Assembly (NCBI GenBank): GCA_033439795.1
Contig: JAUTDP010000003.1
Span: 3,968,001 to 4,032,000 of the forward strand
Direction: 5' to 3'
DNA from: Sordaria brevicollis
Lineage: Eukaryota > Ascomycota > Sordariomycetes > Sordariales > Sordariaceae
Length of the DNA: 64,000 nt
Part shown: positions 39,832 through 50,040 of the stretch, piece after piece
How positions within the stretch are numbered: the first letter of the stretch is position 1
How the letters are laid out: each line of letters begins with the position of its first letter
Notes under the pieces: model-generated
Database searches by the model: none
Told to the model about the DNA's origin: nothing
The model's input: the letters and a program-made list of their open reading frames with translations, nothing else
Program-made: the position numbers and the translations under genes

Positions 39832-39903
39832 GTTATGTGATTGGTCGAAAAAAGTGGGGATAAGTGCAAAACGACATGGAGGTAAGTGCGAAAAGACTTT
39901 CTC
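39832..39903 (-). repeat. Right terminal inverted repeat of the MULE
   Basis: Ends GTGCGAAAAGACTTTCTC, followed by the TTTAATAT duplication. It includes the TGATTGGTCG and GTGGGGATAAGTGC blocks that also occur inverted on the left. It is hardly mutated. Confidence 0.92.
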
Positions 39904-41450
39904 TTTAATATCCCCTTATTTATAAAAAATTCGATAATAAATATTAGAATTCTTAAAATATAATTATATAATAGTAATAGTATAATATAATAATATTTTA
40001 TATTTTTTTTATTAATAAATTTCGTACGTTAGAAAAATTGAATATCCGCTAAAATAATTGCGGGGGAAAAGCCTTTCTTGGGATTAGCGTCGAAAAAATA
40101 GCGGAAAAGAAGGTTGTAATAATTTAATTTAATATAGAAGAAAATAGGAATAGGAATTATCTATTTTCTTTAGTCCTATATTTCGTTAATTTCTAACTAT
40201 AATTATTTAATTCTTTTCGTATAAGATATTATATTTTAGTCGTTATAAATAAGGGTAAATCGATTAGAATATTCTTTGAAATTAAAACGGTTTTTCTAAA
40301 TCTCTTCCTATAAATAGTAAATTCTTTTTATTATTTTTTTATCTTTAAATATAGTACTTAATTAAACGAATAAGGAATATTTATAATTAACGGTTTTAAT
40401 AGTAAGTATATCGGGAATATTATCCTTTTTAAATAGGGTAGTAAATATTTTTATTATAAATTAAAAAGACCGGGATTTTAATACCTTTAATCGAAGAAGA
40501 ATATATTTATAGACTATTTAAATTATAAATTTAATCCTCGGCTTAAAATCTTTTTATTTTAACGGCTTATTTAATTTAAGATAGTTAATAAAATAAATAA
40601 TTATTAAATTAACTATTTTGCGTTCCTTTCCTCCTTTAAGCTCTTTTATTCTATTTTAGAAATTGAAGTTATTATAAATAATAATATTATTAGGATTATA
40701 AATTATTAATTTAATGACCTTTTTAGCTAATTTTATTATAAAGTTAAAGATTTGGTTAAGTACCGTATATAATAAAATTATACCCATGGCCGAAAGTATG
40801 TCGATAATACGTTTGGGGGTACTATTGGATAATATATATAATTTAAAGACTTAGCGTAGAAAGATAGCGGTATTTTATATATATTTACGTAAGAGAAGGG
40901 AGGATAAAAGGATAATTTGGGCGTTATAATCCTTATTTACGGTTTTTTTCTAGACCGTAGGAATATTATAAATTTGATTTTGTAAAACTTAGGAAAAAAA
41001 TACAATTATATTAAGTACCTTCTTTTTAAAGGTCGGCTAAATTTATAAAAAGTTATTTTAGAACTATATTATATTATAAATTTTAATAATAGTTAAAAGT
41101 TAGCGATATTTTTAATACGGTTCGAATTTATTAAAGTAAAGTTCTTTAATTAAAGTATTTATCTCTTTACGGATTATTTTAGCGGTATAAGATTTATTAT
41201 CGTTATTTTTTTTAATATCCTTTATTATAATACCCTTCTTTTTTAATATTATAAATATATAGTCGTTTTTAAGCGTTATAATTAATTATATAAAGCGAAT
41301 AAACTTTTTAACCTATTTAGTAAAGAATATTATAATAGAGTATACTATTCTATTACTCTATTTACGGTTATTAATCTTTAGGTTATTCTAGAACTTTTAT
41401 ATTTTATTTACGATATTATTTAGTAAAATATTAATATCTCCCTTATTTTT
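39904..41450 (-). pseudogene. DUF6589-like protein relic, 5' segment
   Basis: On the minus strand one frame runs from about 41,430 down to the TTTAATAT duplication at 39,911. It passes an YNNFNF-x-NRIKELKGG block (about 40,660), a QL-x-TIFKDE-like block (about 40,360) and an IIPIP-x-FF motif (about 40,150), then joins the 3' segment in frame across the MULE. These blocks resemble the 'Y-D-N-F-N-F' and 'GD-Q' regions I associate with DUF6589. The N-terminus is not resolved: 41,450-41,700 is low-complexity Asn/Lys/Asp in one minus frame, and gypsy element 4 lies just beyond. Net length of both segments is about 2.5 kb. Confidence 0.5.
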
Positions 41451-41810
41451 TGGTTACTATTCGGGTTTTTCCTCCTTTTTTGGCTCTTATCTTTAATATT
41501 ACTATAACCGCCGTAGTTATTATACCTCCTATTATTCTTATTATTCTTATTATTCTTATTATATTTACTCCCTTTATCCTTATTTTTATTTTCCGATCCT
41601 ACCTTATTTTTAGCGCTTTTATCCCTATCCTTATCCCTATCTTTATCCCTATTCTTATTGTAGTTAAGAAGGCCCTACTTATCCCTATAATTTTAGAGGT
41701 ATAGCGAAGGTTCCTTAATAAATAGGTAACCCTAATTAGATTATATATTAATTTGGTTAGTAGGTACGCTAAGATTGCTAGGGAGGGTTAGGAGCTTAAT
41801 TATAATTAGA

Positions 41811-41815
41811 ATTAG
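41811..41815. repeat. Target-site duplication ATTAG, left copy
   Basis: ATTAG immediately precedes the 5' LTR of gypsy element 4 and recurs at 49766-49770 after its 3' LTR. Confidence 0.9.
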
Positions 41816-42101
41816 TGTAAGGGTATCGCTAGGAAGGCCTAGGGGGACCCGTACAACCAGGGTATAGTGGCCTAGGACGACGGATAAAATAACGGATAAG
41901 ATAAAGATAGTAGGATATAATATAGAGGAAAGGATTTCGGAGTCCGGGCACCGACCGTTCCGGACCTATAGGGAAATATACAAATATAAAAGAGGATAGC
42001 TCCTAGCTAAAAATTTATATTTAATTAAACTAAAATTTTTCCCCTAAAATAGATTTACTTTATACGATTTACTTTTACCCTCTCGTATTTATAACTTTAT
42101 A
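41816..42101 (+). repeat. 5' LTR of gypsy element 4
   Basis: Starts TGTAAGGGT and ends CTTTATA; 286 bp. It contains an unmutated imperfect palindrome, GTCCGG (41942-41947) and CCGGAC (41960-41965). Its inner half is more mutated than the matching part of the 3' LTR. Confidence 0.93.
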
Positions 42102-44739
42102 ATTCTTTAACCTCTACAATTCCATTAACGAAGGCTATAAATATAATTAATAAACGTAAGGAGAATTCACGCGGAAAAGGCGCTATTAATTTTCGCTATA
42201 AAAATAGCGTAAACCTAAATATAAAAAATATATAGCTACTTACGTATTATTAATAATATAATTAAAAATCCCGTCGATAAAAGGGTTACCAATAAATATA
42301 AGGAAGATAATTATAAAGTAGCGTTTTACGAATTTAAGAATAATATTACTTTAAAAAATTTTAACAATAAATATAATAATATTAGCGATAAATATAATAA
42401 TATTAACGATAATAAGCCGTAACCTAAATTTATACCGTATAAGGAGGTTAAAGGTAATTTTAAATAAAAAACCTAAATATAATTTAAAGAACGGTATTTA
42501 ATAAAAAATTTATATACTTTTAACCGTTATTACTTTAAGAGCCTTTATTAATAAAGGGAATATTATATTAATAAAGCGGAATAATAATTATAATTAGAAT
42601 TTCGTCGGGGTAAAAGCCCCTTAAAGTCCAATCGGCGTAATTATTCCTTATTTATACGTAACTACTTATTAAATAAATATTCTCAATTTTATTTTCGTTT
42701 TTACTCCTATTCTTATTCTTAATTTCGCGCCCGTTCCTATTTTTAAACCCGTTCCTATTCCCCGTTTGCCCGATCCAATTAATTTAATTATTCTAGTAAT
42801 TTCTCCCCTACGTAAGAACGCCGTAAGTGGCGAACGTCCTACGAACGTAAGCGCGTAAAACGGTATAAACGTTAAAGATTCGTAAAAATAATATTATAAT
42901 TCCTATAAATACTATTATAATTTATATAGAAAACCGTAAGTTAAGGAGATAAGGAATTTTATTTACGTTCTCCTACGTATAATATTCGTAAATTAATAAC
43001 GAATAATACGAACGTCGAAATTAAAGATTAAATTAATAGTATTAAAAACGGTAATTAAATTCGTAAAAGTACTAATATTTATTAATTTATTTAATAGGCC
43101 CTCTCTAAGGCCGATAATTTTATAATTATTTTATAATATATATACTCTATTACCTTCTTCGATAATAAAGGTTGGAAATAACCTATAATATAAGAAGAAT
43201 TCTTAGGGTTTATTCGTAAAGAATATATTACCCCTAAAATTTATAAATTTAATATTAAAGAATAATTATTCTTTATATATTAAAATAATAATAAAGACTT
43301 ATAGAAATTATAAGACCGATATTAATATAATTACTAATAATTTAGTAAAAATATCGTTATAAATAAATAATTAGTATACAATTTCTTTTTCTAATTAAAA
43401 AAGGATATATATAATTACTTCCGTACGTGTTAAATCCCTATTAATAATCCAATAAAAATTACTTCGAAGGTAATAAATTAATAGACCGAATTTAAAAATA
43501 AAAAATAAACCCCAAAGGATAAAATAAATAAAAGTCGTTATAACGAATAGTCCTTACGCTATAAGGGGTCTTCGAATAATAAACGTTCTAATTATAATAA
43601 GGATTATAACCGAGATTATAATTAGGACTATAATTAAAATTACAATTCTAAAGGGTATAAAGGCTATAAAAGAAACTAATCCTTTAATAAATAAAATAAG
43701 GGCAGTAATAAATCCGGCCTAAATTATTATAATTATAGAAATAAAGGATATTACGTTCGTAATTATACGAAATATAAAAAGATAAGTAATTAAAATTGGC
43801 CGAAAGAGAAGGTTATTATTTAAAATGTAATTACCGAATAAGATATTAAACGTAGTAATAATAAAGAAAATAATTATATTTCGGATATTAAAAAGTTAGT
43901 AAAAGGTTAAACCTTATAAAAGAATTATCGTTCGACGGGGTTAGCGGTTTTAAAACGGTTAAAAGAAACGGGTTAGGTAGGATTTTTATAATATTAATTA
44001 CGTTAAGGGGTCGCCGATTAAAAGAATATATAAATTTAAATTTAAGAGTAGAAATTAATATTATATATAAGAATTTTATAAAGAGGTATAAATTGAAGAA
44101 AGTAGAAACCGGTATTTTATTTATTTTAATAAATACGAATAGTAAAGAAATATATTATTATAAAGTATACGAATTAATATTTATTTTAAAGGATTGGAAG
44201 GGTTAGGAAAGAGAATTTACTTAATTATTCTATACGATCCGAAGAAATAGTCGGATATTATTATTATTATTATTTATATTGGGTATAGGTTTTAAAAATA
44301 TTATTATATATATTAGTAAAAACGAATTTAAATTTGAAAGGGTACTTTTTATTAATATTATAATTTTCGCGCGTAAAATAATATATAGTAATTAAATTTA
44401 TATTATTAATTTAATTTTAGTATATAATTTATTAGAACCGGATTTTAAAAATGTAAATGAAGATAAAGAACCGTCCGAAAGTATAGCGGATAATATTCCC
44501 CTAGCGTTAAAAAGGTTTGAAGATATATTTTTTAAAGAAAAAGCTAAAATGTTATTATAATTACCGGACGTTAAGTACGAAATTATTTTTAAAGAAGGGG
44601 AGGAAATACCGAATATCCCTATTTACCCTTTATTTATTATATAATTAGAAACGTTGTACGAGTATTTAGAGGAGAATTTACGGATTAATTATATCCGTTA
44701 TTCTTAAAATTCTATTAGGGTATTAATTTTATTTATATT

Positions 44740-47050
44740 TAAAAAAGACGGTACGTTACGATTATATATCGATTATTAAGGATTAAATAAAATTATTATT
44801 AAAAATCAATACCCGTTATTATTAATTAACGAATTAATAGATTAAATAATTAATACTAAAGTATTTTCTAAAGTTAATTTATACGAAGCGTATTATCGGA
44901 TTCGAATTAAGGAAGGGGATTAATAGAAAACCGTTTTTAAAATACGGTACGGTTATTTCGAATATATAATAATACCGTTCGGGTTTATAAATATACCCGT
45001 TATATTTTAAATATATATATATAAAGTACTCGTAGAATTTATCGATTATATTTATATAATATATTTTAATAATATTTTAATTTATTCGAATTTTAAGGAA
45101 GAGTATAATAAGTATTTCCGTTTAATCTTCGAACGTTTACGTATTATTTAATTTTTCGTAAAAGCGTTTAAGTGCGAATTTTATAAAGATTATATCGATT
45201 TCTTCAGTTATTAGATTATTATAGAAGGGGTAATAATAAATCCCGAACGGGTAAAGGCGGTTTAAAAATAATTAATATTTAAATCCTTCTATAATATTTA
45301 AATATTTTTAAAATTTATTAATTTTTACTAATAATTTATATATTAGTATTTTTATATAATGGGGCCTATTACCGATTTATTAAAGGGGAATAAAAATAGG
45401 CGGAAATTAAGCGCGTTTTATTAAATTAAGGAAGTTAATAAAGTATTCCGGGCCTTAAAGGAAGCGTTTATAATAATACCGATCTTTTATTATTAGGACC
45501 TAATTAAAAAGATTAAGGTTAAAATAAACGCTTTATAAAGGGTTATTTTAGGAATTTTATCCTAATTTACGGGAAATATTTAATACCCTATAACGTTCTT
45601 TTTTAAAAAATTAATAAATGTAGAATAATAATAATATACAGGCTAATAAAAATTATTCGCTATTATAATTAATTTAAATTATTAAGTATATTATTTAAAA
45701 GGATTTTTAAAGCCGTTTATAATATTTATAAATTATAAGGCGTTAGAGAATATTGCGGAATTATTGGTGAATAATTTGCGTAGAAGGTTAATTCGCTAAA
45801 TTTATTGGTTATTTTAATTCGATTTCGAAATAAAATACCGGTCGGGGAAAATGAATTTAGCGGACGGTCTATTTAAGAGGTTAAATTATATAAAGGGGGA
45901 TATAGCCTACGGTAATATTTTACCGACTTTTTAAAAGAAATTAGGCTTTATTTCGGAATTATTAAATATAATTAAAGAGTAATTAAATTCTAAAATCCTA
46001 TATTAATATAGAAAGAAATTTATAACCTATACTTTCGTTAAATAAATTCGACGAATAATATAATTTATTATTATTATAAAAGATATTTTATTAATATAAC
46101 CGATAGAAGGAGCGTTCTTTTAAATTTTATTACGTAAAGTTGTAAAGAAGATAGTATACCGAGAAATCCTTTAAATACCTTTAACGAATTGGGAATTTTA
46201 TATTATTATAAAGGGATTTTAGCCTAAGGATTTAAATTTAGCCGAACGGGTAGCGATTATTTAATTTAAAAGGATTATAATCGGGGGATATAAATTAAAT
46301 AATTAAAAGGTTTTTTATTTTAAAGAATAGTTAATAATTTTTAAAGAAAAATTATTCTATAAAGAAATTTTACGCTCTTATTATAATAATTTAAGGGTTA
46401 ATTATATAAGTACGTTTAAAACCCTAGAATTTATTAAAAAGAAATTCTATTAAGAAGGTTTTATATAAGACGTTCGGGAATATATTATAAAATACGAATT
46501 ATATTAAGGGATTTAAAAACCCTAATACCGATTTTACAGAGATTTTTAATCTTTGTTAATACCCGAATAACCTTTTTAAGAAATTAGCATCGATTTTATT
46601 ACCGGCCTTCCACCGAACTAAAGGGCCGACGGGAAGATATATAATATTATTTTAATAATCGTAAACCGATTTATTAAAATAATTTTATTTATATTTATTA
46701 TTAAGACGTTTAATATAATTTTTATAACGTCCTTATTATATAAGTACGTAGAATATTAATTCGGTTTATTATTAAGAATTATAAGCGATAAAAATAAATT
46801 ATTTATTAATGAATTTTAGAAAGAGTTTATTAAAATACGTAAAATTTTACGAAGATTATTTATTATATTTTATTTATAAACGGATAGGTAAATAGAATGT
46901 TTATATTAAATTATTAAAAAGATTTTATATATTCGAACTTTAAAAGGCGATTTTATATTTTAGAATAGGGAATTCCCGGAAGCGGAATTCGCGTATAATA
47001 ATTCTACGTACGTAATTATAGGGGTTTTGCTATTCGAAGTTTTATATAAT
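44740..47050 (+). pseudogene. pol relic of gypsy element 4 (RT to integrase)
   Basis: With stops ignored, RT reads KKDGTLRLYIDY near 44,742, KEGD in the palm, IPFGF near 44,965 and a YxDD box now reading YFNNILIYS at about 45,063-45,090. The integrase begins DFITGLPP near 46,590; the core shows SDKNKLFINEF near 46,788 and a TDR-x-IE motif near 46,880. These are standard gypsy landmarks. Confidence 0.85.
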
Positions 47051-47979
47051 TATTATTTACGTATAATTAAATATATTGAGGGGCGGAATTTTATTAAAGT
47101 TTAAAGCGTAAAGGAGCGATTATAAAAATTAAAAGAAGTTTATAAAATAATATAACGTTATTAAAATTAAATAATAGAAATATAGAAGAAGGGGTATAAT
47201 AAGAGGTATACGCTAATTGAATTTTAATTAAACGACGTTATAGGCCTATTAATTAAAAATTTCTAATTTAAAAATAGGAAATTAATACCTACGTATATTA
47301 AAATTAAAGTATTAAGGAAAATTAACTTTTAAACGTATTAAATAATTTTATTAATATAATATAGCCGGATATATAACGTTTTTTTAATTAATTTATTAAA
47401 ATTTTAGAAGAGTAAAGAAAATGGAGATTACGAAATATTATTACCGGAATTATATAATAAGTAAAAAGAGTAGGAAATTAAAGAAATTATAAATTATTAA
47501 AGAGTAGGTATAAATTAAAGGTTTTTAATTAAATAAGTAAAGTAGCCCGTAGAATATAATATTTAGGAATTTAAAAAGTATTTCGAAAATACGTAAAAAG
47601 CGCTTTCTAAATATTAAAAAATTAAGTAAAAGTATTATAGGAAATAAAATAATTAATATAAATAATATAATAAGAATTTATTATTTTATAATTATAAAAA
47701 ATAATAAACGCCGAATATAATGCGAAATATTATATATAAAATTTAATAGGCGAATAATTATTATATACCCCGACGGGGACGGGAACCGAAAGCCTATTTA
47801 TTAATAAAAAAAAAAATATTATCGCCGGCGAAAGATTTACGTACTAGGATAAATTAAAGGTAATTTATATTAGAAATAAAGTACCCGGAGACTAATAATT
47901 TAATTTTAGATATTTTAATATAATATTGATTAGGAAATGGTTATACCGAGCTACGAATTAGAGCCGCAAGGAGTTTAGA

Positions 47980-48500
47980 GAATCCGAATATTGAAGACCG
48001 GAAGAAGAACCTCTTTAGTATTTTTATTAGACTAGGAATTCCCCGTTCGATAAGGATAGGCAATTAAATTAGGAGGATTTAGAATAGCTGGTAGATTTTC
48101 TATTAAAATTATAAAAAATCCGATATATTAAGGGGAGAACCGCTTTAATATTTCCTATTAAATTAAAAATTTTCCGTCCGATAAGGACGAGATAATTAAG
48201 CTAAGAGAATTTAAATTAGCCGGTAAATTCCTTATTGGGACTATAAAGAATCCAATATATTAAAAAAAGAGCCGTTCTAATATTTCCTATTAAATTAAAG
48301 ATTCTCCGTCTAATAAGGATAAGATAATTAAATTAGGAGAATTTAAATTAGCCGGTAAATTCTTTATTAGGATTATAGAGAATCCGATATATTGAAAAGA
48401 GAGCCGCTTTAATATTTCCTATTGGATTAAGGATTTTCCGTCCGATAAGGATAAGATAATTAAATTAGGAGGATTTAAAGCCAATCGGTAAATTCTTCTT
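47980..48500 (+). repeat. Four ~132-bp tandem repeats inside gypsy element 4
   Basis: The anchor GATTTA/GAATTTAAATTAGCCGGT recurs at 48076, 48207, 48339 and 48472, a period of 131-133 bp. Each unit carries AATATTTCCTATT, TCCGTCCGATAAGGA and AATCCGATATATT. The units differ by RIP-type transitions. They lie after the integrase region and before the polypurine tract, so they are probably non-coding or a repeated C-terminal tail. Confidence 0.85.
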
Positions 48501-49479
48501 TAACGTTTATTCGTAAATAGCGTTAAGGGTTGCCCGGCCTAAAGTAATTACGGCGGCCTAAATTGTAAAAAGGTTTATAATCCGATTAATAAATATAAAT
48601 ATTAATAAAATTCTTTAAACAAAGGAAATACGGTAAATTACCGGTTATATAGAATAAATAGTCGTTGGTCGACGATATAGCCCGGAATATTTCCGGTTTC
48701 CGGAAATAATTAATATATATCGGGGCTTTTATTAATTTAATTAATTAATTAAAGTTAATAAATCCTTTTTTATATTTTAGGGACTATAAGGGTTTAATTT
48801 TAAAAAGAAGAAAAGTAATTCGGGCTAAATTTTAGAACTAATTTTGGATAAAATTCCGATCCTAATTCGGGATAGAATTTCTATCCTACTTTGGAATTCT
48901 TTCGAAATCTTTAATTATTTAAAGTAAAACGCTTTCTATCCGGGGAAAGGACGCAAAAGGAAAAGAATACCGAAATAGTAAATAAGGCGTATAATATATA
49001 GAAATTAAACCGTTTCGGAATTAACTTCTAAAAACCTAATAATAATTTTAAAGGGCGAATATTAACCGTAGAATTAATTAGTTATTATAATACTATAGCC
49101 GGTAAATACGGAAATATTAATATAATATAAATAACCGGAATAAATAGAAATTATTACCTCGTTTAATACATCGATATAAATATCGTTAATCGGTTTTTAA
49201 ATCTTTTAATAAAATTATTTAGCGTAAAAGCGTTGCCCTTATAAATATTGCGGTAATTATTATATAATAATATAATTTAGGGACTAAATTAGCCGGGGGG
49301 GGGAATAATATTAATACGTAAAATAGGAACGGATAATTAAATAATATAATAAAATTGAAGCGTAGCGTAATATACGAATAGAAAATAGGGTTTTTTAAAA
49401 TAGGAAATAAAATCCCTACGGATTATAATAATTAATATTAGAATTATAAAGGATTATAGCTTTTAAAGGGGGGGATAAT

Positions 49480-49765
49480 TATAAGGGTATCGTTAAAAAG
49501 GTTTAAAGGGACCCGTATAATTAGGGTATAGTAGCTTAGGACGATAGATAAGATAGCGGATAAAATAAAGATAGTAGGATATAATATAGAAGAAAGGATT
49601 TCGGAGTCCGGGCGCCGACCGTTCCGGACCTATAGGGAAACGTATAAGTATAAAAGAGGATAGCTCTTAGCTAGAGATTTGTATTTGGCTAGGCTAAAGT
49701 CTTTCCCCTAGAATAGACCTACCTTATGCGACCTACTCTCACCCTCTCGTACCTGTGACCTTATA
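49480..49765 (+). repeat. 3' LTR of gypsy element 4
   Basis: Starts TATAAGGGT and ends CCTTATA; 286 bp, collinear with the 5' LTR. The outer right half keeps CTACTCTCACCCTCTCGTACC, which reads heavily mutated in the 5' copy. The palindrome is at 49606-49611 and 49624-49629. Confidence 0.93.
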
Positions 49766-49770
49766 ATTAG

Positions 49771-50040
49771 ACCTAATTATATTATTTTATTAATAGTTAT
49801 ACCGTTGGATAGTTGTGAATTTGGCGATTAAAACGTGGGTATTGGTATGTAAATACGACGTAAAATGGTGGAATTCTATTGGTTGGCGCAAATTAGGGTA
49901 TAATTTTATATATGGTTTACGATATTGATCTTATCCGCGACTTAGACCAGTTGGTGGCTTCGCCTAGCTGTTGCTAACGCTAATCCTATTTAAGCATAAT
50001 AAGAACGATAAGAAGAAATATAGGTCTATATGTAGGTCTA
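49771..50040. other. Right margin of the RIP block
   Basis: Moderately AT-rich, less mutated than the block itself, with a short direct repeat of TAGGTCTATA around 50,010-50,035. On the minus strand this would be the upstream region of the DUF6589-like gene. No inverted repeat matching the left margin (17,095-17,215) was found by eye. Confidence 0.4.

Larger units (their letters stand above)
36261..39903 (+). mobile_element. Mutator-like DNA transposon (MULE), RIP-dead
   Basis: A 3,643-bp element with terminal inverted repeats of about 70 bp and an 8-9 bp target duplication. The internal gene is a MULE transposase on the plus strand. It lies inside the DUF6589-like relic: removing it and one duplication copy restores that gene's frame. 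The central coding region is strongly RIP-mutated, while subterminal zones (36,300-36,480 and 39,690-39,840) are far less so. Confidence 0.93.
41816..49765 (+). mobile_element. Ty3/gypsy LTR retrotransposon, element 4 (RIP-dead)
   Basis: A 7,950-bp element with 286-bp LTRs, an ATTAG duplication and a polypurine tract (AAAGGGGGGGATAAT) before the 3' LTR. Plus-strand order: gag-like region up to about 43,900, RT at about 44,740-45,330, RNase H region, integrase core at about 46,570-47,050. A block of four ~132-bp tandem repeats lies between integrase and 3' LTR, unlike elements 1 and 2. It was inserted upstream of, or in the 5' end of, the DUF6589-like relic. Confidence 0.93.
17095..49900. other. 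RIP-mutated AT-rich block
   Basis: About 33 kb dominated by A and T, with TA, TAA and ATT runs. CpA and TpG are nearly absent while CpG and CpT remain common, the dinucleotide pattern of repeat-induced point mutation rather than a general AT bias. No frame longer than about 85 codons survives. Reading through TAA/TAG (from CAA, CAG, TGG) gives long recognisable proteins with few or no indels, so decay was almost purely by transitions. The left edge is sharp near 17,095-17,215. The right edge is graded from about 49,770 to 50,040. Confidence 0.95.

Noticed and set aside
39660..39869. A 69-codon minus-strand frame at the MULE end
   Set aside because: It overlaps the terminal inverted repeat and is open only because this zone escaped RIP.
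41450..41704. A plus-strand Ile/Pro-rich 84-codon frame in the RIP block
   Set aside because: It is the reverse of a low-complexity Asn/Lys/Asp stretch on the minus strand near the DUF6589-like relic and has no support as a gene.
17095..49900. A Starship-type giant transposon
   Set aside because: No DUF3435 tyrosine recombinase frame is visible at either edge, and all the block's content is explained by two relic genes plus four ordinary elements.
17095..50040. Terminal inverted repeats bounding the whole AT-rich block
   Set aside because: The left margin (17,095-17,215) and the reverse complement of the right margin (49,771-50,040) share no convincing match by eye.
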